Source of the DNA: Candidatus Avibacteroides excrementipullorum | Lineage (GTDB): Bacteria; Bacteroidota; Bacteroidia; Bacteroidales; Bacteroidaceae | Assembly (NCBI GenBank): GCA_018711405.1 | Contig: DVIH01000032.1 | Coordinates: 1 to 41,750 of the forward strand | DNA length: 41,750 nucleotides | Direction of reading: 5' to 3' | Part shown: in pieces, positions 5,582-15,005 of the stretch | Position numbering within the stretch: the first letter of the stretch is position 1 | Layout: the number at the start of each line of letters is the position of its first letter | Position numbers and translations under genes: made by a program | The notes under the pieces: generated by a model | What the model saw: the letters and a program-made list of their open reading frames with translations, nothing else | Told to the model about the DNA's origin: nothing | Databases searched by the model: none

Positions 5582-7651
5582 TTACGGCTTTTTGTTCTCC
5601 TCAGCGTAGTATTCGTACAGTGCTTCCTGAGAACGGAATTTCGGCTTGTCGCCGTCTTCCTCCTGCCAGAAGTTTTCGCTGCCGTGCCCGTCTGCCACAC
5701 GTCCCTGCATGGTGTCGTTCAGGCCGTAGTCTACTATTCTGTTCATTTCTCCTTTTATGGCAGAGTCGTAGACCGGTGTTATGACCTCCACCCTGTTGTC
5801 GAGGTTTCTTGGCATCCAGTCGGCCGATCCGATGAATACTTTCTCGTCTCCGCCGTTGGCGAAGATGAAGATGCGCGAATGTTCCAGGTAGCGGTCTATT
5901 ATGCCGCGTATCCTTATGTTGCTGCCCGGCCCGTTGCTGTCGGTTATGAGTGAGCAGTTGCCTCTGACAAGCATGTCTATGTCAACGCCGGCAGACGATG
6001 CCTCATAGAGTTTCTTCACCATGATGGGGTCGGTCACATGGTTTATTTTCATCTTTATGTATGCAGGCTTTCCCTCTCTCTTGTTTTTTATTTCCGTGTT
6101 TATGAGATTGATGAATTTCCTTTTCATCTCGTTGGGCGATACGAGCAGTTCCTTGAACTTCACCGGATTGTACGGATGTTCTATGAAGTCGAACACTTTG
6201 TCGACTTCCTTAGTTATGGCGGGATTGGCCGTCATGACGATGCAGTCGGTGTATGTTCTGGCGTTTCCTTCATGGAAATTGCCGGTGCTGATGCAGGCTA
6301 TGTCCTGTCCTTGCCTGAAGCCTATGTGTACTATCTTGGAGTGTACTTTCAATCCTTCCAGTCCGAATATGACTTTGATGCCTGCGTCCTGCATCCTTTT
6401 CGACCAGTTGATGTTTGACGCCTCGTCAAATCGTGCGAGCAGTTCTATGACTACCGTCACTTTCTTGCCGTTGCGTGCGGCTCCGATAAGGGCTTTTACC
6501 ACTTTCGACTCTTTGGCCAGTCGGTAGAGCGATATCTTTATGCTGCTTACCTTTTTGTTGATTGACGCTTCTTGCAGCACTCTTATGAACGAGTCGAAGT
6601 TGTGGTAGGGCACATGTATGAACCTGTCTTTTTCCTGTATCTTCTGCAGGAGGCTGTCCGGTCCGTCGAGTTCCTTTTTCAGCACCGGAGGCCATGCCCG
6701 GTATTTCAGTCCGGCTTTCCCGCAGTCGGGAAACTGCATGAGGTCTTTATGGTTCTGATACCTGCCGCTGCTCATTATGGTGTCGAGGCTGTCCAGTTCC
6801 TGTTTTTTCATGACACGTCTGAGCAGGTCTTTGGGCATGTCGGCATCGTAGATGACACGTAGCGGCTTGCCCTGCTTGCGGCTTTTCACTCCTTTGGCTA
6901 TTTTCTGCAAGGTGCCTGTGCGCAGGTCGTTGTCTATCTCCATTTCTGCATCGCGGGTGAACTTGAATGCGTATGCCTCGAAATCGGTGTATCCGGAACC
7001 GGCGAAGACCAGCGGCAGGCAGCTGCGCACTGCATCGTCCAGATACATCAGGTAGCTTTTGCCGTCTTTGTCGGGCAGGCGCACGAATCGTCCGCAGATG
7101 CTGACAGGCAGTTCAAGGTATGCATAGTCGCATACTGGCTTTTTTGCCCCTTTGCGGCTGACTTTTACTGCCAGGTAGATGCTCTCGTCGTTTTCGTTGT
7201 CGAGCAGTTTTACGGCCGAAAACCAGATGGGGGTGATGAAGCCGTTGAGTTTGCTCCTGTAGAAGTCGCGGATGAATTGCGTCTGCTCTTCGGTGAGTTC
7301 TTTGTCTGATATGAGACAGATGTTTTCGCCGCGCAACTCTTCTATCACATCGTGTACGGCTTTTTCATATTCTTGCACGTAGCGCGAGTTGAGCTTTGCT
7401 ATTTGCTTGATTATCTTTCTGGCTTTGTTTCTTTCCTTCAATGCCGATTTGTTTTCGCATTCGGCAATCCTGTTTTGCGTGGCTACTCTTACTCTGAAAA
7501 ACTCATCGAGATTGTTGGAGTATATTCCGAGAAAAGTCATCCTTTCCAGCAGTGGGACGTTTTTTCTTGTCGCCTCTTGCAGTATTCTGTGGTTGAAGTA
7601 CATCCAGCTGATGTCTCTCTCAAGGTAGGGAGTGTCTTTCTTTTGAGCCAT
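5582..7651 (-). CDS. ppk1: Polyphosphate kinase 1
   Basis: A 689-residue enzyme, the usual PPK1 length. It reversibly transfers the gamma phosphate of ATP onto a polyphosphate chain. The N-terminal domain (YLERDISWMYFNHRIL, NLDEFFRVRVA) is followed by the head domain and two phospholipase D-like catalytic domains. The autophosphorylated histidine is His437 in LKVHSKIVHIG, with a second HKD-like segment at EHSRIFIFANGG near the C-terminus. It heads a two-gene operon with ppx. The start is preceded by a promoter with TATTTTTG at 7692-7699 and TTTG 20 bp upstream. Nothing is truncated. Confidence 0.97.
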   Translation of the reverse strand: MAQKKDTPYLERDISWMYFNHRILQEATRKNVPLLERMTFLGIYSNNLDEFFRVRVATQNRIAECENKSALKERNKARKIIKQIAKLNSRYVQEYEKAVHDVIEELRGENICLISDKELTEEQTQFIRDFYRSKLNGFITPIWFSAVKLLDNENDESIYLAVKVSRKGAKKPVCDYAYLELPVSICGRFVRLPDKDGKSYLMYLDDAVRSCLPLVFAGSGYTDFEAYAFKFTRDAEMEIDNDLRTGTLQKIAKGVKSRKQGKPLRVIYDADMPKDLLRRVMKKQELDSLDTIMSSGRYQNHKDLMQFPDCGKAGLKYRAWPPVLKKELDGPDSLLQKIQEKDRFIHVPYHNFDSFIRVLQEASINKKVSSIKISLYRLAKESKVVKALIGAARNGKKVTVVIELLARFDEASNINWSKRMQDAGIKVIFGLEGLKVHSKIVHIGFRQGQDIACISTGNFHEGNARTYTDCIVMTANPAITKEVDKVFDFIEHPYNPVKFKELLVSPNEMKRKFINLINTEIKNKREGKPAYIKMKINHVTDPIMVKKLYEASSAGVDIDMLVRGNCSLITDSNGPGSNIRIRGIIDRYLEHSRIFIFANGGDEKVFIGSADWMPRNLDNRVEVITPVYDSAIKGEMNRIVDYGLNDTMQGRVADGHGSENFWQEEDGDKPKFRSQEALYEYYAEENKKP

Positions 7652-7691
7652 ATCGTTTTCTTTTTTTTACAAAGAAAGCAAAATGTTGTGA

Positions 7692-7723
7692 CAAAAATAT
7701 TACAATTCTGTTTTTTTGACAAA
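7692..7723 (-). promoter_or_regulatory. Promoter of the ppk-ppx operon
   Basis: On the minus strand TTTG (7723-7720) and TATTTTTG (7699-7692) are separated by 20 bp, matching the Bacteroidota -33/-7 pattern. The ppk start codon lies about 40 bp downstream. Confidence 0.7.
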
Positions 7724-7783
7724 GTTGATTGCCATGATGCCTCCCGGCTGTGTCTGATGTTGAATTTCAGACTTTTGCAGAGG

Positions 7784-7880
7784 GGTGTCCGGGATGTGCG
7801 CCATCTTTGCCGGAGATGGCGTATATCTTCGCCCGGGATCGGCTCGGTCTCCGCCGGGGATGGCGCACATCCCGGGTGGA
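7784..7880. repeat. Four-module intergenic repeat, copy 2 (1+3)
   Basis: One B module points left (7805 back to 7784). A 9-bp centre, TTTGCCGGA, occupies 7806-7814. Three modules point right: B 7815-7836, A 7837-7858 and B 7859-7880. The outer B modules form a perfect 17-bp inverted repeat (7789-7805 with 7859-7875), and the inner ones an 8-bp stem with a 7-nt loop. The copy lies between the divergent promoters of ppk and the protease gene, in a 328-bp gap that otherwise holds only those promoters. Confidence 0.88.
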
Positions 7881-7925
7881 GATATTTTCTGCCGTCAAAA
7901 AAGTGTTTGTTTGCATTGGTTTGCT

Positions 7926-7933
7926 TATATTTG
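7926..7933 (+). promoter_or_regulatory. Promoter -7 box for the S8 protease gene
   Basis: TATATTTG matches TAnnTTTG exactly and lies 46 bp before the start codon. TTTG sequences at 7906-7913 are closer than the usual -33 spacing, so the upstream half is uncertain. Confidence 0.55.
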
Positions 7934-7979
7934 CGGCAACGGCATTTGCTTTGACTTTGTTTTAATAAATATCTGAAAT

Positions 7980-10900
7980 ATGAAAAACGGTTTGTTTATA
8001 CTTTGTCTGTTTTTTTCAGCGTTGTTCGCCAGTGACGCTTACGGGGCGGACAAGCATGTTGTGTTGGTAAAACTCCGTGATGGCACCTCCGTATCGCAGA
8101 GGATGGTGAGGGGAGACCTGCCGGTGTTGACGCGAGAGCGGTTTGTGGCCGAGATGAAGAGTGTCAGCAGCAGTGTGCAGCGCAGGTTCATAGGCTCGCT
8201 GCCGGAGGGGGAAATAAAAGTGAGAAAACAGTACTGGATAAGCAACACCTTGTCTTGCGAGACAGACGATGAGGGTCTTGCAAGGCTGGCAAGCCATCCG
8301 GATGTGGAATATGTGGTGGTCGATTCGTTGCAGAAAATCATAGATTTCACGCCGTGTGCCGCTCCCGCCTCTGAGAGCGTGGCCGCTCATGTGCAAATGG
8401 TGAATGCCCAAGAGGCTAACGAGGCCGGATATTCGGGCGAGGGAGTGGTCGTGGCCATCATCGATTCGGGCGTGAATTACAACCACGCCGACCTGCAAGG
8501 CTCTTTGTGGGAGTCGGACATTTACCCCAATCACGGATGGGATTTTTTCAACAACGACGATGACCCTATGGACGACATGGGGCATGGCACGCACTGCGCG
8601 GGCGTCGTGGCCGGCAACGGAGCTTCCGGCACGAGGACGGGCATAGCTCCGGATGCCGAAATAATGATACTCAAGGTGGTGGATGACCAGGGCGAAGGCA
8701 CTCAGGAACAGGTGTTCGAGGCCATAGAGTTTGCTGTGGAAAACGGGGCAGACGTGCTGAGCATGTCGCTGGGCTGGCCCAATGTGGGCGATGCCAACAG
8801 GAAGCTGTGGCGCGATGTGATGACCAACTTGCTCGACTGCAACGTGCTGGCCGTAGTCGCAGCCGGAAATGAAGGCAACAAGCAGGGACAGTATCCGGTG
8901 CCGTACAATCTGAGGACGCCGGGCGACTGTCCGCCGGCATGGCTTGCCGAAGGACAGTGCGAGACTGTCGGAGGGCTGTCATCGGTGTTTACTGTCGGTT
9001 CGGTGGACGAAGACGGGATTACCGTTTCATCCACATCGGCACGCGGCCCGGTGACGTGGAAAAATGTGGAGACATACAATGACTATTCATACAATCCGGG
9101 CAACGGGCTTATGAAACCCGACATAACGGCGCCCGGCGCATCTGTGGTGTCTTTGGATTATTCGAATGTGAACGGATATGTGGCCATGTCGGGCACCTCG
9201 ATGGCCTGCCCCTGCGTGGCCGGCATAGTGGCCGACATGCTTTCCAAAAACGAAGGGCTTTCGCCTTCCGATATTGTGAGGCTTGTCTCCGAATCGGCTG
9301 TAAAGCTGGCTTCGCAATTCAGCAACAACAGCGGGGCGGGGAGAGCCGATGCCCTGTTTGCCGTACTCAATACGCCCAATGAGGATGTGAACTGCATCAT
9401 GATGGGAGAGTTTGACGGCACTGCCGTGAACGATGCTAAATTCAAGGCCGGAAAGAAAGTGTCATTGTCTTTCAAGATAGAAAACAATTCATCTGAGGAT
9501 ATCAGCGGCTATGACATAAAGGTGGAGGCCCTGTCTCCTTCAGTTAGGGTGGACGATATACGCACCCCATCAGTGACGATAGCTGCCAACGCTATTACCG
9601 AACTCAGGGATGCAGCCGTGCTGACGGTCGACGCAGGCGCGCTGAGCGGGGATGACGTCATCCTGTCTTTGTCAGTGGTGTGCGGCGGCAAGACCTATTC
9701 CAATCTGCTGCGGTCTGAAGTGACCGAACCGCTGCTCATGGCGCTGCCGCTCGCGATGGACGAAACTGATGGCAACGGCAACGGGATGGCCGATCCGGGC
9801 GAATCGCTGTTGCTGACGTTCGGTATCAATAATGTGGGCAATGAGCCTTGCAGCAATGCTGTGGCGACTTTGGTATCGGAATCGCCGTATCTGGATTTTG
9901 AGAACCTTTCGGATGCTTCGGGGGACATCGTTGGCAGCAAGACATATACGGCTGCTCTCCGTGTCAGCTCCGAAACACCCGAATGGTATGCTACGGATAT
10001 AGCGCTGCATGTCAAGGCCGACAACATCGACACGCTCTTTACGTATACCGTCAATGTGGGCAAGGTGGGCGCCCTTGTGGTAGACCGCAGCAAAAGCGAG
10101 AAAGGACAGATTTCCGCCGAAGCCATAGCGGATGCTTTCGGACAGATAGATAATTTCTCTTATGAGCTTGCCGATGAGTTGCCGGATGATTTGAGCGGAT
10201 ATTATTCCGTGTGGTATTGTGCCGGTGTTTATCCATATAACCGCAGCCTCGCGTCTGATGAGTGCGATCTGATAAGAAGTTATGTGGCGGACGGCGGCCA
10301 TTTCTATCTGGAAGGCGGAGACGTGTGGTACAACAAGAGCCCGTCGGTCAACGATGTCTTCCATGTCAGTGTCATAGCGGACGATGGCGGTGAGCCGGGA
10401 CGTGTGGAAGGCTGTCTGGAACTGTTCAACGAACGCGAGTTCTTCGATTATTCATATCCGGCCAAATTCATAGACCACATAGAGCCTGCCGACTCTTCGG
10501 CTGTTGCGTTGTACAGGGTAGCATCTCCGGCCGAGTACACTGTGGCAGTGGGCAGGACAGGAGACGGCAGTGAAGGAAACACGATAGCATCGTCAGTAGA
10601 GATGGGCGGAACCATGAGCGCGAAAGACGACATGCTGCGCTCGTGCATGAGTTTCTTCGGCTTTGACTTTGTGGAGGTTCCCGATGCTGATGAGACATAT
10701 TTCTTATGCGACTTCCAGAACAAATCGGCAGACGGTTTCTCCATATACGATTTGGATGGCCAGGAACCGCATTTCACTATGGTGCAGGCAGGATTCGAGA
10801 AAGGCAAGGGCTGGGTGGAAATGCACGATACGGCCGATTATGACAACATTTGCATGGTGAGTACGTCCAAATATGAAGACGGGGATGCGGCGAATCCGTC

Positions 10901-12554
10901 GGATGACTGGCTGATAACCCCTGCCATAGACATAAGGGGCAATAATGCCGTATTGAGCTGGAAAGCCATAGTTCCCGACAAGTGGTACGAACGCGACGGA
11001 TATTCGGTCTATGTGTCGGAGCAGGGCAACAGGCCTGAAGACTTCACTTCGGCTCCTGTGTTCTCCATTGAAGAGGAAAGTTCAAGCGCATGGACGGAAC
11101 ATAGCGTGAGTCTTGAGCATTTTGCCGGCAAGACCGTTTACATAGCTTTTGTAAACGACAGTCACAATAAATATATGCTTGCCGTAGATGATATAAAGGT
11201 GGAGGGAGAGAAAACGGTTGCCGAGATAGAGGCCATATCGGTTCCATACAGCTATGGCGAGGATGCTGTGAACATAAAAGCACGCTTGTACGTATATTCG
11301 GAAGAGTCGCTGACGGAGTTTGATGCCTATTGCGAGGTTGGCGACAATGTATATTCCAAGCATTTCGACGGTTTCTCCTTGAAGAAAGGCCAGAGTTTCG
11401 ACTTCGCATTCGATGAGCGGATACCTGTTGCCGTAGGCGATTCGGTGAAATATGAGGTCTGGGCTGAAATGGACGGCGGCAGGACAAATGTGTCTGACGG
11501 ATGCATCGTGTCATACGCATTCGAGCCGTCAAACAGGGTGGTCGTGGAAGAGGCTACCGGCATGTGGTGCTCGTATTGCCCGCAAGGAACAGTGGCATTG
11601 GACTGGCTCTCCAGAAAATATCCTGACAATTTCATTGGCATAGCCATACATTATGACGACCCGTTGGCTCTCGATGCCTATTCCGATGCATTGGGCTTTG
11701 TGGCATGGCCTGCGGCGCGTGTCAACAGAGGCGGAATATTGAAGACGCTCCTTGTCATGCAGCAGGATGACAAAGGGGCTTACTATACTATGTCGGGTGG
11801 CGGTGTGGAAGATTATTTCGTGGAAGAAATGAATACCGTGCCAGAATGTGATGTGGAAATGGGTGTGACTATGGACGGCGGTAAAGTGGATGTATCTGTT
11901 GCAGTGACTCCGGCCATAGATCTGGAAGGATGCGATTATCGTCCGGCTTTTGTGCTGACAGAGGAATTGGTACACAGCCCCTCATATTATCAGATGAATT
12001 CTTATTCCGGCATTGATGCAGCCATAGGAGGATTTGAAAGTTTTCCCGATAGGATAGAAGGCGATGATATCATATTCAGCCATGTGGCACGTGGCATCTG
12101 GCCGTCTGCCGAAGGCTTGTCGGGTGTTCTGCCTTCCGATATGGAGCATGGAGTGCGCTATGAGGTTGACTATGCTATAGACATGCCGGGCAATGTGGCG
12201 ACATCAGACAATGTGGATGTGACAGTCTTGCTCTTGGATGCCAAGACAGGCAGGATTGTGAATGCGGCGAAGTGGAACAATCCGAACAAGCATCTCGGCT
12301 TGGAAGAACATGCTGCCGGAACTGACGGCGTGTCGTTCAGAAAGATAGGTGATGAAGGCATATTGTACTTGCCGGAAGATGCAAAGGGTAGCGTCAGGCT
12401 ATCGGTGGTGTCGCCCGATGGTAAAATAGTTTCCACGCATGAGATGAAAGCACACGGGAGAGAGGTAAGATTCCAGACAGGCAATCTGGATGGGGTATAT
12501 ATAATCCATGCCGAGACGGGAGATGCCGTGTTTACGTTGAAAGCGGTACTCTGA
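7980..12554 (+). CDS. Secreted subtilisin-like (S8) protease with cleaved-adhesin, Omp28-like and T9SS tail domains
   Basis: A 1,524-residue secreted protein. A signal peptide (about 1-22) and a propeptide-like region (about 24-115) precede a subtilisin domain with the full triad: Asp162 in AIIDSGVNYNHAD, His202 in GHGTHCAG and Ser407 in MSGTSMACP. Repeated beta-rich domains follow (about 470-700). A region near 900-1080 (SDDWLITPAIDI, ending in MLAVDDIKVEG) resembles the cleaved-adhesin or MAM-like fold of gingipains. Around 1188-1300 is an Omp28-like thioredoxin fold with Cys1197-SY-Cys1200. The last about 75 residues (SVVSPDGKIVSTHEM, LDGVYIIHAETGD) resemble a type IX secretion sorting domain. 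It probably acts at the cell surface on host or dietary protein. The fold assignments after the protease domain are from memory. Confidence 0.93.
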   Translation: MKNGLFILCLFFSALFASDAYGADKHVVLVKLRDGTSVSQRMVRGDLPVLTRERFVAEMKSVSSSVQRRFIGSLPEGEIKVRKQYWISNTLSCETDDEGLARLASHPDVEYVVVDSLQKIIDFTPCAAPASESVAAHVQMVNAQEANEAGYSGEGVVVAIIDSGVNYNHADLQGSLWESDIYPNHGWDFFNNDDDPMDDMGHGTHCAGVVAGNGASGTRTGIAPDAEIMILKVVDDQGEGTQEQVFEAIEFAVENGADVLSMSLGWPNVGDANRKLWRDVMTNLLDCNVLAVVAAGNEGNKQGQYPVPYNLRTPGDCPPAWLAEGQCETVGGLSSVFTVGSVDEDGITVSSTSARGPVTWKNVETYNDYSYNPGNGLMKPDITAPGASVVSLDYSNVNGYVAMSGTSMACPCVAGIVADMLSKNEGLSPSDIVRLVSESAVKLASQFSNNSGAGRADALFAVLNTPNEDVNCIMMGEFDGTAVNDAKFKAGKKVSLSFKIENNSSEDISGYDIKVEALSPSVRVDDIRTPSVTIAANAITELRDAAVLTVDAGALSGDDVILSLSVVCGGKTYSNLLRSEVTEPLLMALPLAMDETDGNGNGMADPGESLLLTFGINNVGNEPCSNAVATLVSESPYLDFENLSDASGDIVGSKTYTAALRVSSETPEWYATDIALHVKADNIDTLFTYTVNVGKVGALVVDRSKSEKGQISAEAIADAFGQIDNFSYELADELPDDLSGYYSVWYCAGVYPYNRSLASDECDLIRSYVADGGHFYLEGGDVWYNKSPSVNDVFHVSVIADDGGEPGRVEGCLELFNEREFFDYSYPAKFIDHIEPADSSAVALYRVASPAEYTVAVGRTGDGSEGNTIASSVEMGGTMSAKDDMLRSCMSFFGFDFVEVPDADETYFLCDFQNKSADGFSIYDLDGQEPHFTMVQAGFEKGKGWVEMHDTADYDNICMVSTSKYEDGDAANPSDDWLITPAIDIRGNNAVLSWKAIVPDKWYERDGYSVYVSEQGNRPEDFTSAPVFSIEEESSSAWTEHSVSLEHFAGKTVYIAFVNDSHNKYMLAVDDIKVEGEKTVAEIEAISVPYSYGEDAVNIKARLYVYSEESLTEFDAYCEVGDNVYSKHFDGFSLKKGQSFDFAFDERIPVAVGDSVKYEVWAEMDGGRTNVSDGCIVSYAFEPSNRVVVEEATGMWCSYCPQGTVALDWLSRKYPDNFIGIAIHYDDPLALDAYSDALGFVAWPAARVNRGGILKTLLVMQQDDKGAYYTMSGGGVEDYFVEEMNTVPECDVEMGVTMDGGKVDVSVAVTPAIDLEGCDYRPAFVLTEELVHSPSYYQMNSYSGIDAAIGGFESFPDRIEGDDIIFSHVARGIWPSAEGLSGVLPSDMEHGVRYEVDYAIDMPGNVATSDNVDVTVLLLDAKTGRIVNAAKWNNPNKHLGLEEHAAGTDGVSFRKIGDEGILYLPEDAKGSVRLSVVSPDGKIVSTHEMKAHGREVRFQTGNLDGVYIIHAETGDAVFTLKAVL

Positions 12555-12579
12555 GAACAATCGTTTGGTTTTTATTTCG

Positions 12580-12587
12580 TACATTTG
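12580..12587 (+). promoter_or_regulatory. Promoter -7 box for the GH92 gene
   Basis: TACATTTG matches TAnnTTTG and lies 36 bp before the ATG at 12624, which supports that start over the upstream in-frame one at 12585. Confidence 0.6.
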
Positions 12588-12623
12588 CCAGACAAATATG
12601 ATATAACAATAAATCAACCTCTT

Positions 12624-14936
12624 ATGAAAGCAAAAAAAATATTACCGTTGTTTGCTGCTGTCGTGTTGGCCGGGTGTGGTACCGGTGCGATGAACGACTC
12701 CGGGATGGCTGAGAAAGGAAAGTCTCCGGTAGATTATGTGAATACCCTTATGGGAAGTGACTCGAAGATGTTGCTCTCCAATGGCAATACCTATCCGGCA
12801 GTGGCTTTGCCGTGGGGCATGAATTTCTGGACTCCTCAGACAGGAACTATGGGTGACGGATGGGCATATACGTATGCTTCCGACAAGATCAGGGGATTCA
12901 AGCAGACGCACCAGCCGAGCCCGTGGATGAATGACTACGGACAGTTCTCTCTGATGCCTGTCACCGGCGGTTTGAAGATTGACCAGGAGTCGAGGGCTTC
13001 ATGGTTTTCGCATAAGGCAGAGGTGGCCACACCGTATTACTACAGAGTTTATCTGGCCGATCATGATGTGGTGGCAGAGATTGCACCGACAGAACGGTGT
13101 GCGTCTTTCAGGTTCACATTCCCTGATAATGACAATTCATACATCATAATAGATGCGTTCGACAAAGGTTCGTATATAAAGATTTTGCCAGATGAAAACA
13201 AAGTGATAGGCTATACTACCAAGAACAGCGGTGGAGTGCCTGACAATTTCAAGAACTATTTTGTGTTGGTATTCGACAAACCGTTTGAGTTCAATAAAGT
13301 GTGGAAAGACGGCAAAGTCGTGGAGGGAGTTACGGAACTTGCAGATGACCATGTGGGCGCGGCTGTGGGCTTCAAGACAGCCAAAGGCGAGGTGGTCAAT
13401 GTCAAGGTCGCTTCTTCATTCATAAGTTTTGACCAGGCTGAGTTGAACATGAATGAGATAGGCGGCAATGATTTCGAAGCTGTGAAGACTGCCGCGTTCA
13501 ACCGTTGGAATGATGTGCTGGGACGCATAGAGGTGAATGACACCGATATAGACCGTCTTAGGACTTTCTATTCATGTTTCTACCGTTCCGTACTGTTTCC
13601 GAGAATGTTCCATGAGATAGACAAAGACGGCCAAGTGGTGCATTACAGCCCGTACAACGGAGAAGTGTTGCCGGGTTATATGTTTACCGATACCGGTTTT
13701 TGGGATACGTTCAGATGTCTGTTCCCGTTCCTCAATCTGATGTTCCCCGAGATGAGTTCGCAGATGGAGGAAGGTCTCCTCAATGCATATCTTGAGAGCG
13801 GTTTCTTCCCCGAATGGGCAAGTCCCGGACACAGGGGATGCATGATAGGCAACAATTCCGCTTCTGTCATAGCCGATGCTTATCTCAAAGGGCTTGTAAA
13901 GAAAGACGCGGAAAAGATGTTTGAAGGCATGTTGCACGGAGCGAACAGCGTGCATCCGGAGGTCAATTCTACCGGACGTTACGGATTCGAGTATTACAAC
14001 AGGCTGGGCTACGTGCCCTACAATGTAGGTATCCACGAGAATGCGGCACGTACTTTGGAGTATGCCTACAACGACTGGTGCATATACAAGATGGGGCAGA
14101 AACTGGGACACCCGGAAGAAGAAATAAGCATCTACGCAAAGCGTGCGATGAACTATAAGAATCTGTTCAACGAAAAGTTCAATCTCATGAGCGGGCGCAA
14201 TGAGGATGGTTCGTTCCCTGTCGATTTTAATCCGTTGAAATGGGGAGATGCATTTACCGAAGGCAATTCGTGGCATTACTCGTGGTCGGTATTTCATGAT
14301 GTGGCCGGACTTATGGAACTTATGGGAGGCCGTGAGAATTTTGTGGCGATGCTTGACTCCGTATTCTCTGTTCCTCCTGTGTTCGATGACAGTTATTACG
14401 GTTTTGTGATACATGAAATAAGAGAAATGCAGATAGCAGACATGGGTAACTATGCGCATGGCAACCAACCCATACAGCACATGATATATCTGTATGATTA
14501 TGCAGGTGAGGCTTGGAAAGCCCAGTACCATCTGCGCGAGGTGATGGACAGGCTCTATCGCCCGACTCCCGATGGATATTGCGGAGATGAGGACAACGGC
14601 CAGACATCGGCATGGTATGTGTTCTCCGCTTTGGGCTTTTATCCGGTTTGTCCGGGAACAGACCAGTATGTCATCGGCGCACCTTTGTTTAAGGATGTGA
14701 AGTTGCACCTGGAAAACGGAAAGACTGTGGAGATTTCCGCTCCGCGCAACAGCGATGAAAACCTGTATGTGGACGGCATAACTCTGAACGGAAAAGAATA
14801 TACGCGCGCCTATTTCACTTACGGCGACTTGACCAACGGCGCGAAAATCACGTTCGACATGTCTGACAAGCCTAACAAGGAAAGGGCAAGAAACGCGGAA
14901 GACCTGCCTTACTCTTTCTCCACTGAATTGAAATAA
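12624..14936 (+). CDS. GH92 family alpha-mannosidase, lipoprotein
   Basis: A 770-residue glycosidase. ATG at 12624 gives a lipoprotein signal peptide with lipobox LAGC; an in-frame codon at 12585 would add 13 residues before it and lies on the promoter, so it was rejected. The N-terminal beta domain begins with VDYVNTLMGSD. The (alpha/alpha)6 catalytic domain carries FTDTGFWDTFR, FFPEWASPGH and the late segment GDEDNGQTSAWYVFSALGF typical of the family. GH92 enzymes are calcium-dependent inverting exo-alpha-mannosidases acting mainly on N-glycans. The following GH20 hexosaminidase fits the same substrate. Linkage specificity (alpha-1,2, 1,3 or 1,6) cannot be read from this sequence. Confidence 0.95.
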   Translation: MKAKKILPLFAAVVLAGCGTGAMNDSGMAEKGKSPVDYVNTLMGSDSKMLLSNGNTYPAVALPWGMNFWTPQTGTMGDGWAYTYASDKIRGFKQTHQPSPWMNDYGQFSLMPVTGGLKIDQESRASWFSHKAEVATPYYYRVYLADHDVVAEIAPTERCASFRFTFPDNDNSYIIIDAFDKGSYIKILPDENKVIGYTTKNSGGVPDNFKNYFVLVFDKPFEFNKVWKDGKVVEGVTELADDHVGAAVGFKTAKGEVVNVKVASSFISFDQAELNMNEIGGNDFEAVKTAAFNRWNDVLGRIEVNDTDIDRLRTFYSCFYRSVLFPRMFHEIDKDGQVVHYSPYNGEVLPGYMFTDTGFWDTFRCLFPFLNLMFPEMSSQMEEGLLNAYLESGFFPEWASPGHRGCMIGNNSASVIADAYLKGLVKKDAEKMFEGMLHGANSVHPEVNSTGRYGFEYYNRLGYVPYNVGIHENAARTLEYAYNDWCIYKMGQKLGHPEEEISIYAKRAMNYKNLFNEKFNLMSGRNEDGSFPVDFNPLKWGDAFTEGNSWHYSWSVFHDVAGLMELMGGRENFVAMLDSVFSVPPVFDDSYYGFVIHEIREMQIADMGNYAHGNQPIQHMIYLYDYAGEAWKAQYHLREVMDRLYRPTPDGYCGDEDNGQTSAWYVFSALGFYPVCPGTDQYVIGAPLFKDVKLHLENGKTVEISAPRNSDENLYVDGITLNGKEYTRAYFTYGDLTNGAKITFDMSDKPNKERARNAEDLPYSFSTELK

Positions 14937-14951
14937 TAATCTATAATCCTG

Positions 14952-14986
14952 AGCCTCCGGTGTGTAATCCATGCGGAGGCTGTTTC
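14952..14986 (+). terminator. Hairpin after the GH92 gene
   Basis: AGCCTCCG (14952-14959) and CGGAGGCT (14974-14981) form an 8-bp stem followed by GTTTCTTG. This is a probable intrinsic terminator or attenuator before the GH20 gene, 20 bp ahead of its start. Confidence 0.6.
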
Positions 14987-15005
14987 TTGTATAAAAACAA
15001 ACAAA

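Noticed and set aside
12585..12623. Upstream in-frame start for the GH92 gene
   Set aside because: It overlaps the promoter -7 box and would bury the lipoprotein signal peptide behind 13 extra residues.
13572..14972. 466-residue minus-strand frame opposite the GH92 gene
   Set aside because: The plus strand has a complete family match with catalytic motifs; the antisense frame is a product of codon bias.
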